DNA of 64,000 bases, taken from an uncultured Porphyromonadaceae bacterium (GTDB lineage: Bacteria > Bacteroidota > Bacteroidia > Bacteroidales > Muribaculaceae). Shown piece by piece: positions 1 through 8,283 of the stretch. The position numbers and the translations under genes were made by a program. The DNA is taken from positions 1 to 64,000 of the forward strand of contig CAMTMX010000001.1 of the NCBI GenBank assembly GCA_947073495.1, read 5' to 3'. Within the stretch, counting starts at the first letter, position 1. Each line of letters begins with the position of its first letter. The notes under the pieces were generated by a model. It did no database searches. It was given only the letters and a program-made list of their open reading frames with translations, and had not been told where the DNA came from.

Positions 1-38
1 TAAATTTGAAAATCTGATGATCTGAAGTTATGACTGGT

Positions 39-168
39 GGGGTGTGTCATTATTGACGTTTGATAGAATGTAGGGACATCGCTTTGCGATGTTGCATATG
101 ATAATCAAAGCCTTAATTTAACATGCCAAAGGCATGTCCCTACATAAATTCAATTACGCCACAGCCTC
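39..168 (+). mobile_element. MITE-like element, left copy
   Basis: This element is about 130 bp with related ends: the left end begins GGGGTGTGTCATTATTGA and the right end, read inward on the other strand, GAGGCTGTGTCATAATTGAA. Inside are two short hairpins carrying the shared word TGTAGGGACAT: one with a CATCGC/GCGATG stem, one with a CATGCC/GGCATG stem. A near-identical copy in inverted orientation lies at 843-973. It encodes no transposase, so it would be a non-autonomous element or REP/BIME-like repeat. The class is inferred; the repeats are seen directly. Confidence 0.7.
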
Positions 169-215
169 CGGAATTTCAAAATCAAACAATAAAAATCTTC
201 AAAAACATCAAAAAT

Positions 216-812
216 ATGAAACGAAATCATCTAATTATTTCCACAGGGATTCTGCTTGCTATGAATCTTGCATTCACGAGTTCCTGCAGTTCCGTCGCCA
301 AGAATGATAACAGCGAAGAAGATTCCCTGACTGTCAAATTTGAGGATCGAGGCTATGAGTATAGCATAATCTATGATTCTGAAAATGCAGCAAATTCCCT
401 TCCATTCAAGAAAGGGGAAAAGGATGACACCCCAATCGCTATCCTGGACAACCGCTCACATGGTAAATCTAAAGGAGCTGAGATCGGCGATATATGGGGC
501 ATTAAGACGAATGAAGGCGCCACATATAGTGTTCTGCTGCTCAACACTACAAACGACTCAATAGTAATCGAATCGATCGAACTGCCTGACACACGTTTCA
601 AGGTGAGACTTAACACTCCTCTTTATGAAGTGGGGATGTTTGCACCCATAACATTCAATACAGACAGTCTGGAGAATATAAATGACTATCGCTTTATAAT
701 AAATTATAAGGATGGCAAATATCCGCCGCAGACTTTACATGTGAATTTTTACAGGGACAAAGCTTCCGCCGACAAGGCGTATGAAGAACGCACATCCGGT
801 CAGGAGGAATGA
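216..812 (+). CDS. Small predicted lipoprotein, unknown function
   Basis: The protein has about 198 residues if started at the ATG at 216. The longer frame from 123 would begin inside the upstream repeat and is not favoured. The chosen start gives a lysine/arginine N-terminus, a hydrophobic stretch and a cysteine in a TSSC context, a loose Bacteroidetes-type lipobox, followed by acidic residues as expected for a lipoprotein. The rest is predicted beta-rich (a segment near LLLNTTNDSIVIESIELPD recalls ASH/DUF1573-like immunoglobulin folds, but the match is weak). The gene sits alone between two inverted copies of a MITE-like repeat, so it may have been moved or acquired as a unit. I do not recognise the family. 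Confidence 0.6.
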   Translation: MKRNHLIISTGILLAMNLAFTSSCSSVAKNDNSEEDSLTVKFEDRGYEYSIIYDSENAANSLPFKKGEKDDTPIAILDNRSHGKSKGAEIGDIWGIKTNEGATYSVLLLNTTNDSIVIESIELPDTRFKVRLNTPLYEVGMFAPITFNTDSLENINDYRFIINYKDGKYPPQTLHVNFYRDKASADKAYEERTSGQEE

Positions 813-842
813 AACAAGTCTCATTCCCACAAAAAATGATAA

Positions 843-973
843 TGAGGCTGTGTCATAATTGAATTTATGTAGGGACATGCCTTTGGCATGTTAAATTTAG
901 GTTCTGATTATCATATGCAACATCGCAAAGCGATGTCCCTACATTCTATCAAACGTCAATAATGACACACCCC
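843..973 (-). mobile_element. MITE-like element, right (inverted) copy
   Basis: This is the reverse complement of the element at 39-168 with only a few differences, mostly in the middle and near the inner end. The same two hairpin units and GTGTCATWATTGA ends are visible. Together the two copies bracket the lipoprotein gene. The element also lies between the convergent lipoprotein and SDR genes, so its hairpins may act as a terminator. Confidence 0.7.
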
Positions 974-1011
974 GCATTGTTTTTCCAATTGACCGATATG
1001 TTTCGCCCGAT

Positions 1012-1803
1012 CTATGGGCGGTTATTCTCAATTTTTTGCTGAGCACGAGTGGGCAACGGACTGTCGGGATCGGAAATCTTGATCTTCATCTTAGTCCACA
1101 ATGCGTTGGGAATATTTTTCCAGACTCCTGCAAGAACGTTCCATCGCCAGTCGATGACTGCCACCCTCTCTTTCCTGACAATTGCCTTTATAATCAATGG
1201 AAGTACATGTTCAACAGTCATCTCCATAGGGAACTTTCTATCGTCCGGAACCAATGGTGTACGAACCCATCCCGGACGTATATCAGTGAAAGATATACCT
1301 GCACCTTCGGCGTTCGACAATTGCTCCAAGGCATCAAGATACCATTGTCCGAATTTCTTTGAAGAAGAATACGCCGACAATCTGCCGATACCCTTGGTAC
1401 CCGCAACAGATGTGATTGCCGCTATCTGACCCTTCTTGCCATTATCGCGGAAATAACGGTAAGCGCAACAGATCATCCTTGCAAAACCGGCGGCATTTGT
1501 GTTTATTATGTCCACCTCCCTTTCCGGGTCAAGATATAGATTCTCATATCCTATCCCTGCCACATGGAAATATATGTCCATACCACCCAATTTGCCGATC
1601 AACGCCGACAATCTCTCCTTGGCTTCAGGTTTGGTCACGTCAATTACCATATATTCTACTGTGTCAGGATATTTCTCCTTTAACGCTTCCATAGATGCGG
1701 CATGACGTGCCGCGATCCCGACCTTTACCCCTCTCGACGCAAGAGCCTCGGCGACGGCATATCCCAATCCTGACGACGCCCCCATTATCACAACTTTTTT
1801 CAT
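1012..1803 (-). CDS. Short-chain dehydrogenase/reductase (SDR)
   Basis: This 263-residue classical SDR is a cytosolic NAD(P)-dependent oxidoreductase of unknown substrate. The cofactor-binding glycine motif GASSGLG is at residues 8-14, the NTNAAG motif that supports the central sheet is near 101-106, and the catalytic set is Ser132, Tyr145 and Lys149 (YSSSK). The length is normal for the family. The start follows from the MKKVVIMGASSG N-terminus, where the Rossmann strand begins immediately. The gene stands alone, convergent with the lipoprotein gene and divergent from fbp. Substrate assignment is not possible from sequence. Confidence 0.88.
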   Translation of the reverse strand: MKKVVIMGASSGLGYAVAEALASRGVKVGIAARHAASMEALKEKYPDTVEYMVIDVTKPEAKERLSALIGKLGGMDIYFHVAGIGYENLYLDPEREVDIINTNAAGFARMICCAYRYFRDNGKKGQIAAITSVAGTKGIGRLSAYSSSKKFGQWYLDALEQLSNAEGAGISFTDIRPGWVRTPLVPDDRKFPMEMTVEHVLPLIIKAIVRKERVAVIDWRWNVLAGVWKNIPNALWTKMKIKISDPDSPLPTRAQQKIENNRP

Positions 1804-1906
1804 AACAATTCCATTATTAATATACAGAAGTTTCTCTTCTATAATATCTATAACAAATTTATTATGTTATATGTTACTTTTCCTTTCGTGATTCAGTAAT
1901 TGTTAT

Positions 1907-1914
1907 TATCTTTG
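1907..1914 (+). promoter_or_regulatory. Bacteroidetes -7 box upstream of fbp
   Basis: TATCTTTG matches the Bacteroidetes sigma-A -7 consensus TAnnTTTG and lies about 70 bases before the fbp start. A T-rich segment near 1881-1889 sits at roughly the -33 distance. Confidence 0.5.
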
Positions 1915-1983
1915 TCCGAGCAAAAGCATTTTGCCACACAAAAGCATATATAACGCCAATCAAACTTAACGACATTATACATT

Positions 1984-3660
1984 ATGTCAGCATTTACCCC
2001 CGATAAGATAGAATCCGACCGAAGACTACTTGAACTTCTGTCGCAAAATTTCGGTAATATTTCTGCTGCAGCCACCGAGATAATCAATCTTGAAGCTATC
2101 CTTAATCTTCCGAAAGGGACAGAGCATTTCATCGCTGATATTCACGGGGAGGCAGAGGCGTTTCTCCATATTCTCAAAAACGCGTCAGGAAATATCAAAA
2201 GAAAAGTAAACGAACTTTTCTCTACCAGCATGCGCGAGGAAGATATCAGACAACTTTGCTCGTTGATATATTACCCCGGACGTAAGTTAGCACTCGTGAG
2301 AAACACCGAAGCGGATATAGAAAATTTTTATAAGATCACTCTCCACCAGCTCATCAAAGTTCTTCAGGAGGTTTCTTCCAAATATTCGAGATCCAAGGTC
2401 AGAAAAAGTCTCCCGAAGGAATTTGCCTATATCATTGAAGAGCTGCTCCATGAATCCCCCTACGAGGAAAACAAACAGCTTTATTACAACAGAATCATCG
2501 AGACTATTATCTCCACAGGACAGGCGGAGGAATGTATCCGCGCGATTTCGCATGTGATCCAACGGCTCAGCATCGACCAGCTGCACCTCCTCGGGGATAT
2601 CTACGACCGCGGAGACGGCGCACATATAGTCATGGACACCCTGTTGAAATATAAAGACCTTGACATTCAATGGGGCAATCATGATGTATTGTGGATGGGT
2701 GCGGCATGCGGCAACGAATGCTGCATTGCCAATGTATTGAGAGTTTCCCTACGATATGGAAATATGGCTACTCTCGAAGACGGGTATGGAATCAACCTTG
2801 TGCCTCTCGCGACATTTGCGATGGAGACTTACGGCGATGACAAGTGCGACCTGTTTATGCCTAAAGGGGATCCTGACGGTGCGCTAACGGACAAAAACAA
2901 GAATCTCATCGCAAAAATGCACAAGGCGATATCAATTATCCAGTTCAAACTTGAGGGACAGATGATAGCTCGTCACCCTGAATGGAAAATGGATGACCGC
3001 AGGCTTCTCCACAAAATTAATTATGACAACGGGACCATAGATATCGACAATGTCAATTATCCGCTGCTCGACACCTATTTCCCTACAATAGATCCCAAAG
3101 ACCCCTATAAACTCACACGCGAGGAAAAGCAACTTATGGAAAAACTGTTGCATTCATTCTCCGTTAGCGATAAACTAAAGCGGCATATCAGTGTGTTTTT
3201 TTCACATGGAAGCCTATATACCGTATGCAATTCCAACCTACTGTTTCATGCCTCTATCCCTCTGAATGCAGACGGTTCATTAAAAGAGGTGGAAGTCAAC
3301 GGAGTCTCCTACAGCGGACGGGAACTACTCATGCAGACCGAGATGATGTTAAGATCGGCATACAATACTGACGCCACAGAAGAAGAAAGGCGCAATGCAT
3401 GCGATTACTATCTTTATGCGTGGTGCGGTCCCGACTCTCCTCTTTTCGACAAATCAAAAATGGCAACTTTCGAACGGTATCTGATAGCCGACAAAAAGAC
3501 CCATCACGAAGAGAAGGGTCATTACTATCATCTGCGTTCCGACGAGAAGGTGTGCGACATGATCCTCAACGCTTTTGGAGTGACGGGAGAACATCGCCAT
3601 ATAATCAACGGGCACGTGCCGGTGAAGGTGAAAATCCTGTCAAAGCAAACGGCAAGCTGA
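1984..3660 (+). CDS. fbp: Class III fructose-1,6-bisphosphatase, main part (frameshifted)
   Basis: This is the gluconeogenic fructose-1,6-bisphosphatase of the class III (Firmicutes/Bacteroidetes) metallophosphoesterase type, which hydrolyses fructose-1,6-bisphosphate in the cytosol. The metal-binding motifs are present: DIHGE at residues 52-56, GDIYDRG at 204-210 and GNHD at 231-234. The frame ends after 558 residues with an unrelated tail following GHVPVKVK. The conserved remainder (KANGKLMVIDGGFSKAY onward) continues in the -1 frame from 3627. Class III enzymes usually have about 640-670 residues, so this copy has lost its frame close to the C-terminus. Either the gene is inactivated or truncated, or the frameshift is a sequencing or assembly error. 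The first ATG matches the family N-terminus. Confidence 0.9.
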   Translation: MSAFTPDKIESDRRLLELLSQNFGNISAAATEIINLEAILNLPKGTEHFIADIHGEAEAFLHILKNASGNIKRKVNELFSTSMREEDIRQLCSLIYYPGRKLALVRNTEADIENFYKITLHQLIKVLQEVSSKYSRSKVRKSLPKEFAYIIEELLHESPYEENKQLYYNRIIETIISTGQAEECIRAISHVIQRLSIDQLHLLGDIYDRGDGAHIVMDTLLKYKDLDIQWGNHDVLWMGAACGNECCIANVLRVSLRYGNMATLEDGYGINLVPLATFAMETYGDDKCDLFMPKGDPDGALTDKNKNLIAKMHKAISIIQFKLEGQMIARHPEWKMDDRRLLHKINYDNGTIDIDNVNYPLLDTYFPTIDPKDPYKLTREEKQLMEKLLHSFSVSDKLKRHISVFFSHGSLYTVCNSNLLFHASIPLNADGSLKEVEVNGVSYSGRELLMQTEMMLRSAYNTDATEEERRNACDYYLYAWCGPDSPLFDKSKMATFERYLIADKKTHHEEKGHYYHLRSDEKVCDMILNAFGVTGEHRHIINGHVPVKVKILSKQTAS

Positions 3661-3956
3661 TGGTGATCGACGGAGGTTTCTCAAAGGCATATCACTCCAC
3701 GACAGGGATAGCCGGATACACGCTCGTCTATCACAGCCGCGGCTTTGAACTTGTGCAACATGAACCGTTCACTTCCGCCGATGAAGCTGTCAAAAAAGGC
3801 ACAGACATCATTTCAACAAACCGTCTTGTAGAACTCAGTTCCCACAGGGTAAGAGTGAGGGACACCGACAGAGGAAAGGAACTGACAGGGCAGATACAAG
3901 AGCTCCGCGAGCTTCTGTATGCTTACCGGCATGGACTGATAAAGGAACGCAAATAA
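3627..3956 (+). pseudogene. fbp: Detached C-terminal part of class III fructose-1,6-bisphosphatase
   Basis: About 109 codons in the -1 frame relative to the upstream fbp frame encode the conserved C-terminus, from GENPVKANGK through IDGGFSKAYHSTTGIAGYT to a tail ending LIKERK. This is what should directly follow GHVPVKVKK in an intact enzyme. The junction lies in GGTGAAGGTGAAAATCC (3621-3637), an imperfect direct repeat of GGTGAA. That setting suits a slipped-strand deletion of about 10 bases, or a single-base loss. No start codon or ribosome-binding site for separate expression is evident. Confidence 0.85.
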
Positions 3957-3967
3957 TGATAGATAAG

Positions 3968-4035
3968 TTTTCTAATCAAAATAAAATAGCGTGATGATTG
4001 ATCAATCATCACGCTATTTTATTTTGATTAGAAAA
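3968..4035. terminator. Perfect 68-bp palindrome, bidirectional terminator
   Basis: A 34-base arm (3968-4001) is followed with no loop by its exact reverse complement (4002-4035). The arms begin TTTTCTAATCAAAATAAAAT and meet at TTGATCAA. The element sits exactly between the convergent fbp and prfB genes and gives a GC-containing inner stem flanked by A/T tracts on both strands, as expected for a terminator working in both directions. Confidence 0.85.
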
Positions 4036-4050
4036 GAAACTTGCCGAAAA

Positions 4051-5166
4051 TTATTCCGCACCTTCTGCAAATTCCATCAGATAGGCTTTGATAAACGCAT
4101 CTATGTCACCGTCCATGACCCCGTTGACGTCGGAGGTCTGATAGTTGGTGCGATGATCCTTCACACGGCGGTCGTCAAATACATAGCTGCGTATCTGGCT
4201 GCCCCATTCGATCTTCTTTTTACCTGCCTCGATTTTCGCCTGTTCCTCCATGCGGTGGTTAAGCTCCTTTTCATAAAGTATAGACTTCAACTGGCGCATC
4301 GCGTTTTCCTTGTTTTTAGGCTGGTCACGGGTCTCAGTATTCTCAATGAGGATTTCCTCTTCCTCTCCGGTGTAAGGATCCTTATACTGATAGCGGAGGC
4401 GCACGCCGGATTCCACCTTGTTGACGTTCTGACCGCCTGCTCCTCCTGAACGGAACGTATCCCAGGAGACTCTTGCGGTCTCAACATTGATCTCAATGGT
4501 GTCATCGACAAGAGGTGTCACAAACACGGAGGCAAAAGATGTCATCCGTTTCCCCTGTGCGTTATATGGACTGACCCTCACAAGACGGTGTACTCCATTC
4601 TCGCTCTTCAGAAAACCATATGCATAGTCCCCCTCAATATTGATAGTGACAGATTTAATACCGGCGTCATCCCCTTCAAGAAGCTGCGCGATGGAGGTCT
4701 TGTAGCCATGTTTCTCCGCATAGCGCAGATAAAGACGCATCAGCATCTGAGCCCAATCCTGGCTCTCCGTACCTCCCGCGCCGGAGTTGATCTTCAAGAC
4801 CACGCCGAGTTTGTCTTCTTCCCTGCGGAGCATGTTTCGGAGCTCGAGTTTCTCCAAGGTTTCTATAACCTTGGCATATTGGGCATCCACCTCCTCTTCA
4901 GTGACGAGTTCCTCTTTCACAAAATCAAATGCAAGCTGAAGCTCCTCAACCTGTTTCTCCAACTCCGTGTAGGAGTCAATCCAGAAATGAAGCTCCTTAA
5001 TTTTTTTCATCTGAGCCTCTGCTTTTTCCCTATCCTCCCAGAAATCAGCCACATGAGTGCGAAGTTCTTCCTCCTCCACCTCTATCTTTTTGCTGTCTAT
5101 GTCAAGATATCTTTTTAGTGCGACCTGCCTTTCAGCCGCTTCCTTAAGTTGTTCTTGTGTTATCAT
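4051..5166 (-). CDS. prfB: Peptide chain release factor 2
   Basis: The protein (371 residues) recognises UGA/UAA stop codons and triggers peptidyl-tRNA hydrolysis on the ribosome. The catalytic GGQ is at residues 244-246 inside SGGAGGQNVNK. The stop-codon recognition tripeptide, SPF in most RF2, reads SPY at 199-201. The coiled-coil N-terminal domain occupies roughly residues 1-110. Many bacterial prfB genes need a programmed +1 frameshift at CTT-TGA-C near codon 25. Here the equivalent place (codons 21-22, LKRYLDID) reads CTT GAC, so the gene is one uninterrupted frame with no autoregulatory UGA. Length and domain order are normal. Confidence 0.95.
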   Translation of the reverse strand: MITQEQLKEAAERQVALKRYLDIDSKKIEVEEEELRTHVADFWEDREKAEAQMKKIKELHFWIDSYTELEKQVEELQLAFDFVKEELVTEEEVDAQYAKVIETLEKLELRNMLRREEDKLGVVLKINSGAGGTESQDWAQMLMRLYLRYAEKHGYKTSIAQLLEGDDAGIKSVTINIEGDYAYGFLKSENGVHRLVRVSPYNAQGKRMTSFASVFVTPLVDDTIEINVETARVSWDTFRSGGAGGQNVNKVESGVRLRYQYKDPYTGEEEEILIENTETRDQPKNKENAMRQLKSILYEKELNHRMEEQAKIEAGKKKIEWGSQIRSYVFDDRRVKDHRTNYQTSDVNGVMDGDIDAFIKAYLMEFAEGAE

Positions 5167-5223
5167 ATTCAGTCTGTTCTTATTTTTCTGTCTCTAATAT
5201 CACACCTATCCGGCATCCGCTAA

Positions 5224-7086
5224 TCAATAAGAATACATAGCCTCTATCTCCTTGGCATAGCGTTTTGCCACGATCGGACGCCTCACCTTCATTGTGTTGG
5301 TGACTTCTCCGTTCATAATCGAGAAATGATTCGGAAGAAGAGTGATGCGCTTTATTTTCTCATACTCAGCCACCCCCTGCTGCACCTGATTGATCTGCCC
5401 CATGACAAACTCCACCACTTTCGGATCTGCCACAAATTTGACAGTGTCGGAATAATCTATCCCTTTCTCATCCGCCCATCTACGCAATTGAGAGAGATTG
5501 GGGACTATAAGGGCGGACACAAATTTGCGTTGGTCGCCTATAACCGCCACCTCATCGATATATTTGTTTTCTGCAAGACGGCTTTCCAACATCTGCGGGG
5601 CGATATATTTTCCATTAGATGTCTTGAAGAGGTCCTTGACTCTCTCTGTCAACACCAAAGCCCCGCCACGGGTGAAATAGCCGGCATCCCCTGTACGGAA
5701 ATAGCCATCATCCGTAAATGCTTGTTCGTTTGCAACAGGATTTTTATAATAACCCGGAGTGACGGTATCCCCTTTCACAAGTATTTCCCCATTTTTATCA
5801 ATTTTCACATCCAGTCCCGGCAAAGGGAGCCCGACTGTGCCTATCTCATACCCGACAGGCGGGTAGAAACTGACCGTGGCTGTAGTCTCGCTGAGTCCAT
5901 ATCCTATCACCACTTCTATACCTACCGAGCGCAAAAATTCCACAATTTTATCACTCAACGGCGCCCCGGCTGTGGGGAACATGTTCGGATTCGGGATACC
6001 TATAGCATTTTTCAGTTTCTGGAAAATATTCTTATTCCAAAATCTGTATTCTTTTTCAAGCAGCAACGGCGCCTTTTTACCAAGCCTGACATAATCGAGA
6101 TTTCTTTTTTTGCCACATCTTACCGCCCTGTTTACCATTATGCGCTGAATCTTACTCATTCCGGCGATTTTCTCCTTAACCCCGGCATACACCTTTTCCC
6201 AGAATCGCGGGACGCAACACATAATATTGGGATGTACGCTATGAATAGTGTCTTGAATCAATCGCGGGTCATAGTTCACGGCGATAGCGATTCCCCGGGT
6301 GATGCAATAATAACACCACGCTTTTTCAAGAATATGGCTCATAGGGAGAAATGCCATCGACAAGTCAGAATCAGTAACTTCCGTGAGCAATCTGATATGG
6401 GTTTCGATAGCGGCATCATAGTTTGAATGGGTTATCACGACCCCTTTGGGCTCACCTGTTGTGCCGGAAGTATAGATCAGAGTCGCCATGTCTTCCGGCA
6501 ATCCCCTGGATATTCTTGCCTCAACCTCTTTCGCAACATCTTCAGAAGCTTCCATGCCAAGGCGTACGAAATCATCCCAAAAAATTGTGATATTGTCATC
6601 TTCCATGAGCTCAAGCTCATCATTTTTAAAGACAACTATCCGACTTATAGATTCAGGATATTTTTTCCAATAGTTGTAGGCAAGAGGATATTGGTGGGAA
6701 TCTCCTACGAACAATACTTTCGCACCGCCATTGCTGACAATGAAATCATACTGATCTTGAGAAGAGCTGGAGTAAATAGGGATTGCGGCAAGACGATTAC
6801 GGAATCCACCGAGTTCTGTAATAAGAATCTGAGGAGAGTTTGGAGAACAGATTGCTATAGTGTCTTTCTCTATCAATCCTAATCTCGCAAGAGCCTTGCC
6901 CGCGATTTCAACCTGCAGTTTGAAATCGTTCCATGACGTAGACTGCCATTCACCGTCTTTGCGCCAGCAAAAACGATATGCCTCGCGGTCACCATAATGT
7001 TGTGCCTGCGTGGTTACTATCTCTACTAATCTGTTTGCCATAATTGTCCGGGATTTAGAGAGGAGAATCCTTCGGAACAACTCCAT
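5224..7086 (-). CDS. Long-chain acyl-CoA synthetase (AMP-forming)
   Basis: A 620-residue ANL-superfamily ligase that activates fatty acids with ATP and CoA through an acyl-adenylate. The P-loop-like motif YTSGTTGEPKGV is near residue 205, GYGLSETT is the central adenylation motif, and a C-terminal TGD motif (YFRTGDAGYF) and VKDLFKTSNGKYIAP are visible. The family is the long FadD15/AAE type common in Bacteroidetes. A purine-rich GGAGAGGAGA six bases before the ATG at 7086 supports that start; an internal ATG at 7041 (MANRLVEIV) is the alternative. It lies downstream of the DUF1573-MeaB genes in the same orientation after about 65 bases. Chain-length preference cannot be read from sequence. 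Confidence 0.92.
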   Translation of the reverse strand: MELFRRILLSKSRTIMANRLVEIVTTQAQHYGDREAYRFCWRKDGEWQSTSWNDFKLQVEIAGKALARLGLIEKDTIAICSPNSPQILITELGGFRNRLAAIPIYSSSSQDQYDFIVSNGGAKVLFVGDSHQYPLAYNYWKKYPESISRIVVFKNDELELMEDDNITIFWDDFVRLGMEASEDVAKEVEARISRGLPEDMATLIYTSGTTGEPKGVVITHSNYDAAIETHIRLLTEVTDSDLSMAFLPMSHILEKAWCYYCITRGIAIAVNYDPRLIQDTIHSVHPNIMCCVPRFWEKVYAGVKEKIAGMSKIQRIMVNRAVRCGKKRNLDYVRLGKKAPLLLEKEYRFWNKNIFQKLKNAIGIPNPNMFPTAGAPLSDKIVEFLRSVGIEVVIGYGLSETTATVSFYPPVGYEIGTVGLPLPGLDVKIDKNGEILVKGDTVTPGYYKNPVANEQAFTDDGYFRTGDAGYFTRGGALVLTERVKDLFKTSNGKYIAPQMLESRLAENKYIDEVAVIGDQRKFVSALIVPNLSQLRRWADEKGIDYSDTVKFVADPKVVEFVMGQINQVQQGVAEYEKIKRITLLPNHFSIMNGEVTNTMKVRRPIVAKRYAKEIEAMYSY

Positions 7087-7100
7087 TGTCTCTCCTCTCC

Positions 7101-7135
7101 TTCACGTAATAACGTGAAATCACGGTGTAAAGTTA
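7101..7135 (-). promoter_or_regulatory. Promoter and leader hairpin of the acyl-CoA ligase gene
   Basis: On the minus strand a TAACTTTA box (7128-7135) resembles the Bacteroidetes -7 element. Just downstream, a 7-bp inverted repeat TTCACGT/ACGTGAA (7101-7118, loop of four) lies immediately before the ribosome-binding site. The hairpin could affect translation or bind a regulator; either role is inference. Confidence 0.4.
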
Positions 7136-7151
7136 GCAAATTTTTATGGAT

Positions 7152-8258
7152 TTATTGACATTCTCCCCTAAGATTGCGGAAATAACAATCAAGCACATCT
7201 TTGGCGGCAGTAAACGAAGACTGCTCATTATTAAGAACCCTCATCTCTTTTTGTTCGAGCAACGCTTTGACCTCAGGCATGTTATAGAAATGATTACGCA
7301 ATTGTTCGTCGATAGTCTCGATCATCCAGTATTTTGCCTGTTCATTTCTTTTTCGTTCAAAATAGCCTGTCTTTTTTACATAATCAAAATATCGGTCGAT
7401 CATGTCCCAGACAAGGTCTATTCCAAGCTCATAATACCCGCTATATGTCAGGACCTCTGGTTTCCATTTGCTTGGTGTCGGAGGAAAAAGGAACAACGCG
7501 TTGCGGAATTGCGATGCCGCAAGTTTTGCCCGTTCGACATTGTCTCCGTCACATTTATTGATCACAATGCCGTCTGCCATCTCCATGATACCCCTCTTTA
7601 TGCCCTGGAGCTCATCGCCTGTGCCGGCAAGTTGGATCAGGAGAAAAAAATCCACCATGGAATGAACCGCAGTCTCACTCTGCCCCACCCCGACCGTCTC
7701 AACAAAAATATTGTCGTATCCGGCAGCTTCACAAAGCACTATCGTCTCCCTCGTCTTTCTTGCAACTCCGCCAAGAGAGCCTGCCGACGGAGAAGGGCGT
7801 ATAAATGCATCCTTCTGCTGACTAAGCTTCTCCATCCTTGTCTTGTCGCCAAGGATACTTCCTTGAGTGCGCTCACTGCTTGGATCTATGGCAAGCACAG
7901 CAAGCTTCCCTCCTTTGCGCAACACATGAAGACCAAACACATCTATTGATGTGGATTTCCCGGCACCGGGCACTCCTGTTATACCTATGCGCTTAGAGTT
8001 GCCGGAATAAGGCAGACATTTCTCTATCACTTCCTGGGCGATAGCCTGATGAGCTTCCGCAAGACTCTCCACAAGAGTCACAGCTCTTCCTAAAATGCTG
8101 ACATCTCCTTTTAGAATGCCCTCGACATAATCGTTGACACTCAATTGGGGTCTCTTTATTTTACGAAAGTTTCGATAAGGATTGGTGATCGGCTGAGACC
8201 CGACTCCGGAATTCACCTGGAGTCCTTTATAATCTTCATGGTTTTCAGGATGTTCCAT
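7152..8258 (-). CDS. meaB: Methylmalonyl-CoA mutase-associated GTPase MeaB
   Basis: This is a 368-residue G3E-family P-loop GTPase that chaperones adenosylcobalamin loading and protects methylmalonyl-CoA mutase. The Walker A motif GVPGAGKST is at residues 95-103, the switch region carries DPSSERTQGSILGDKTRM, the G3-type site is in VETVGVGQSE, and the base-recognition motif NKCDGDN follows. The length is normal. It lies 25 bases downstream of a DUF1573 gene, so it is probably co-transcribed with it. The mutase subunits (mutA/mutB), often adjacent in Bacteroidales, are not in this window. The sequence may also be described as ArgK-type ATPase, an older name for the same family. Confidence 0.93.
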   Translation of the reverse strand: MEHPENHEDYKGLQVNSGVGSQPITNPYRNFRKIKRPQLSVNDYVEGILKGDVSILGRAVTLVESLAEAHQAIAQEVIEKCLPYSGNSKRIGITGVPGAGKSTSIDVFGLHVLRKGGKLAVLAIDPSSERTQGSILGDKTRMEKLSQQKDAFIRPSPSAGSLGGVARKTRETIVLCEAAGYDNIFVETVGVGQSETAVHSMVDFFLLIQLAGTGDELQGIKRGIMEMADGIVINKCDGDNVERAKLAASQFRNALFLFPPTPSKWKPEVLTYSGYYELGIDLVWDMIDRYFDYVKKTGYFERKRNEQAKYWMIETIDEQLRNHFYNMPEVKALLEQKEMRVLNNEQSSFTAAKDVLDCYFRNLRGECQ

Positions 8259-8283
8259 ATTATGGTTTAATCTAAGGTTGTTA

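Noticed and set aside
1036..1429. Plus-strand frames across the SDR gene
   Set aside because: They are shadows of the minus-strand SDR gene and do not resemble any protein.
4051..5166. A programmed frameshift in prfB
   Set aside because: The frame is continuous from start to stop and the site reads CTT GAC, so no frameshift is needed.
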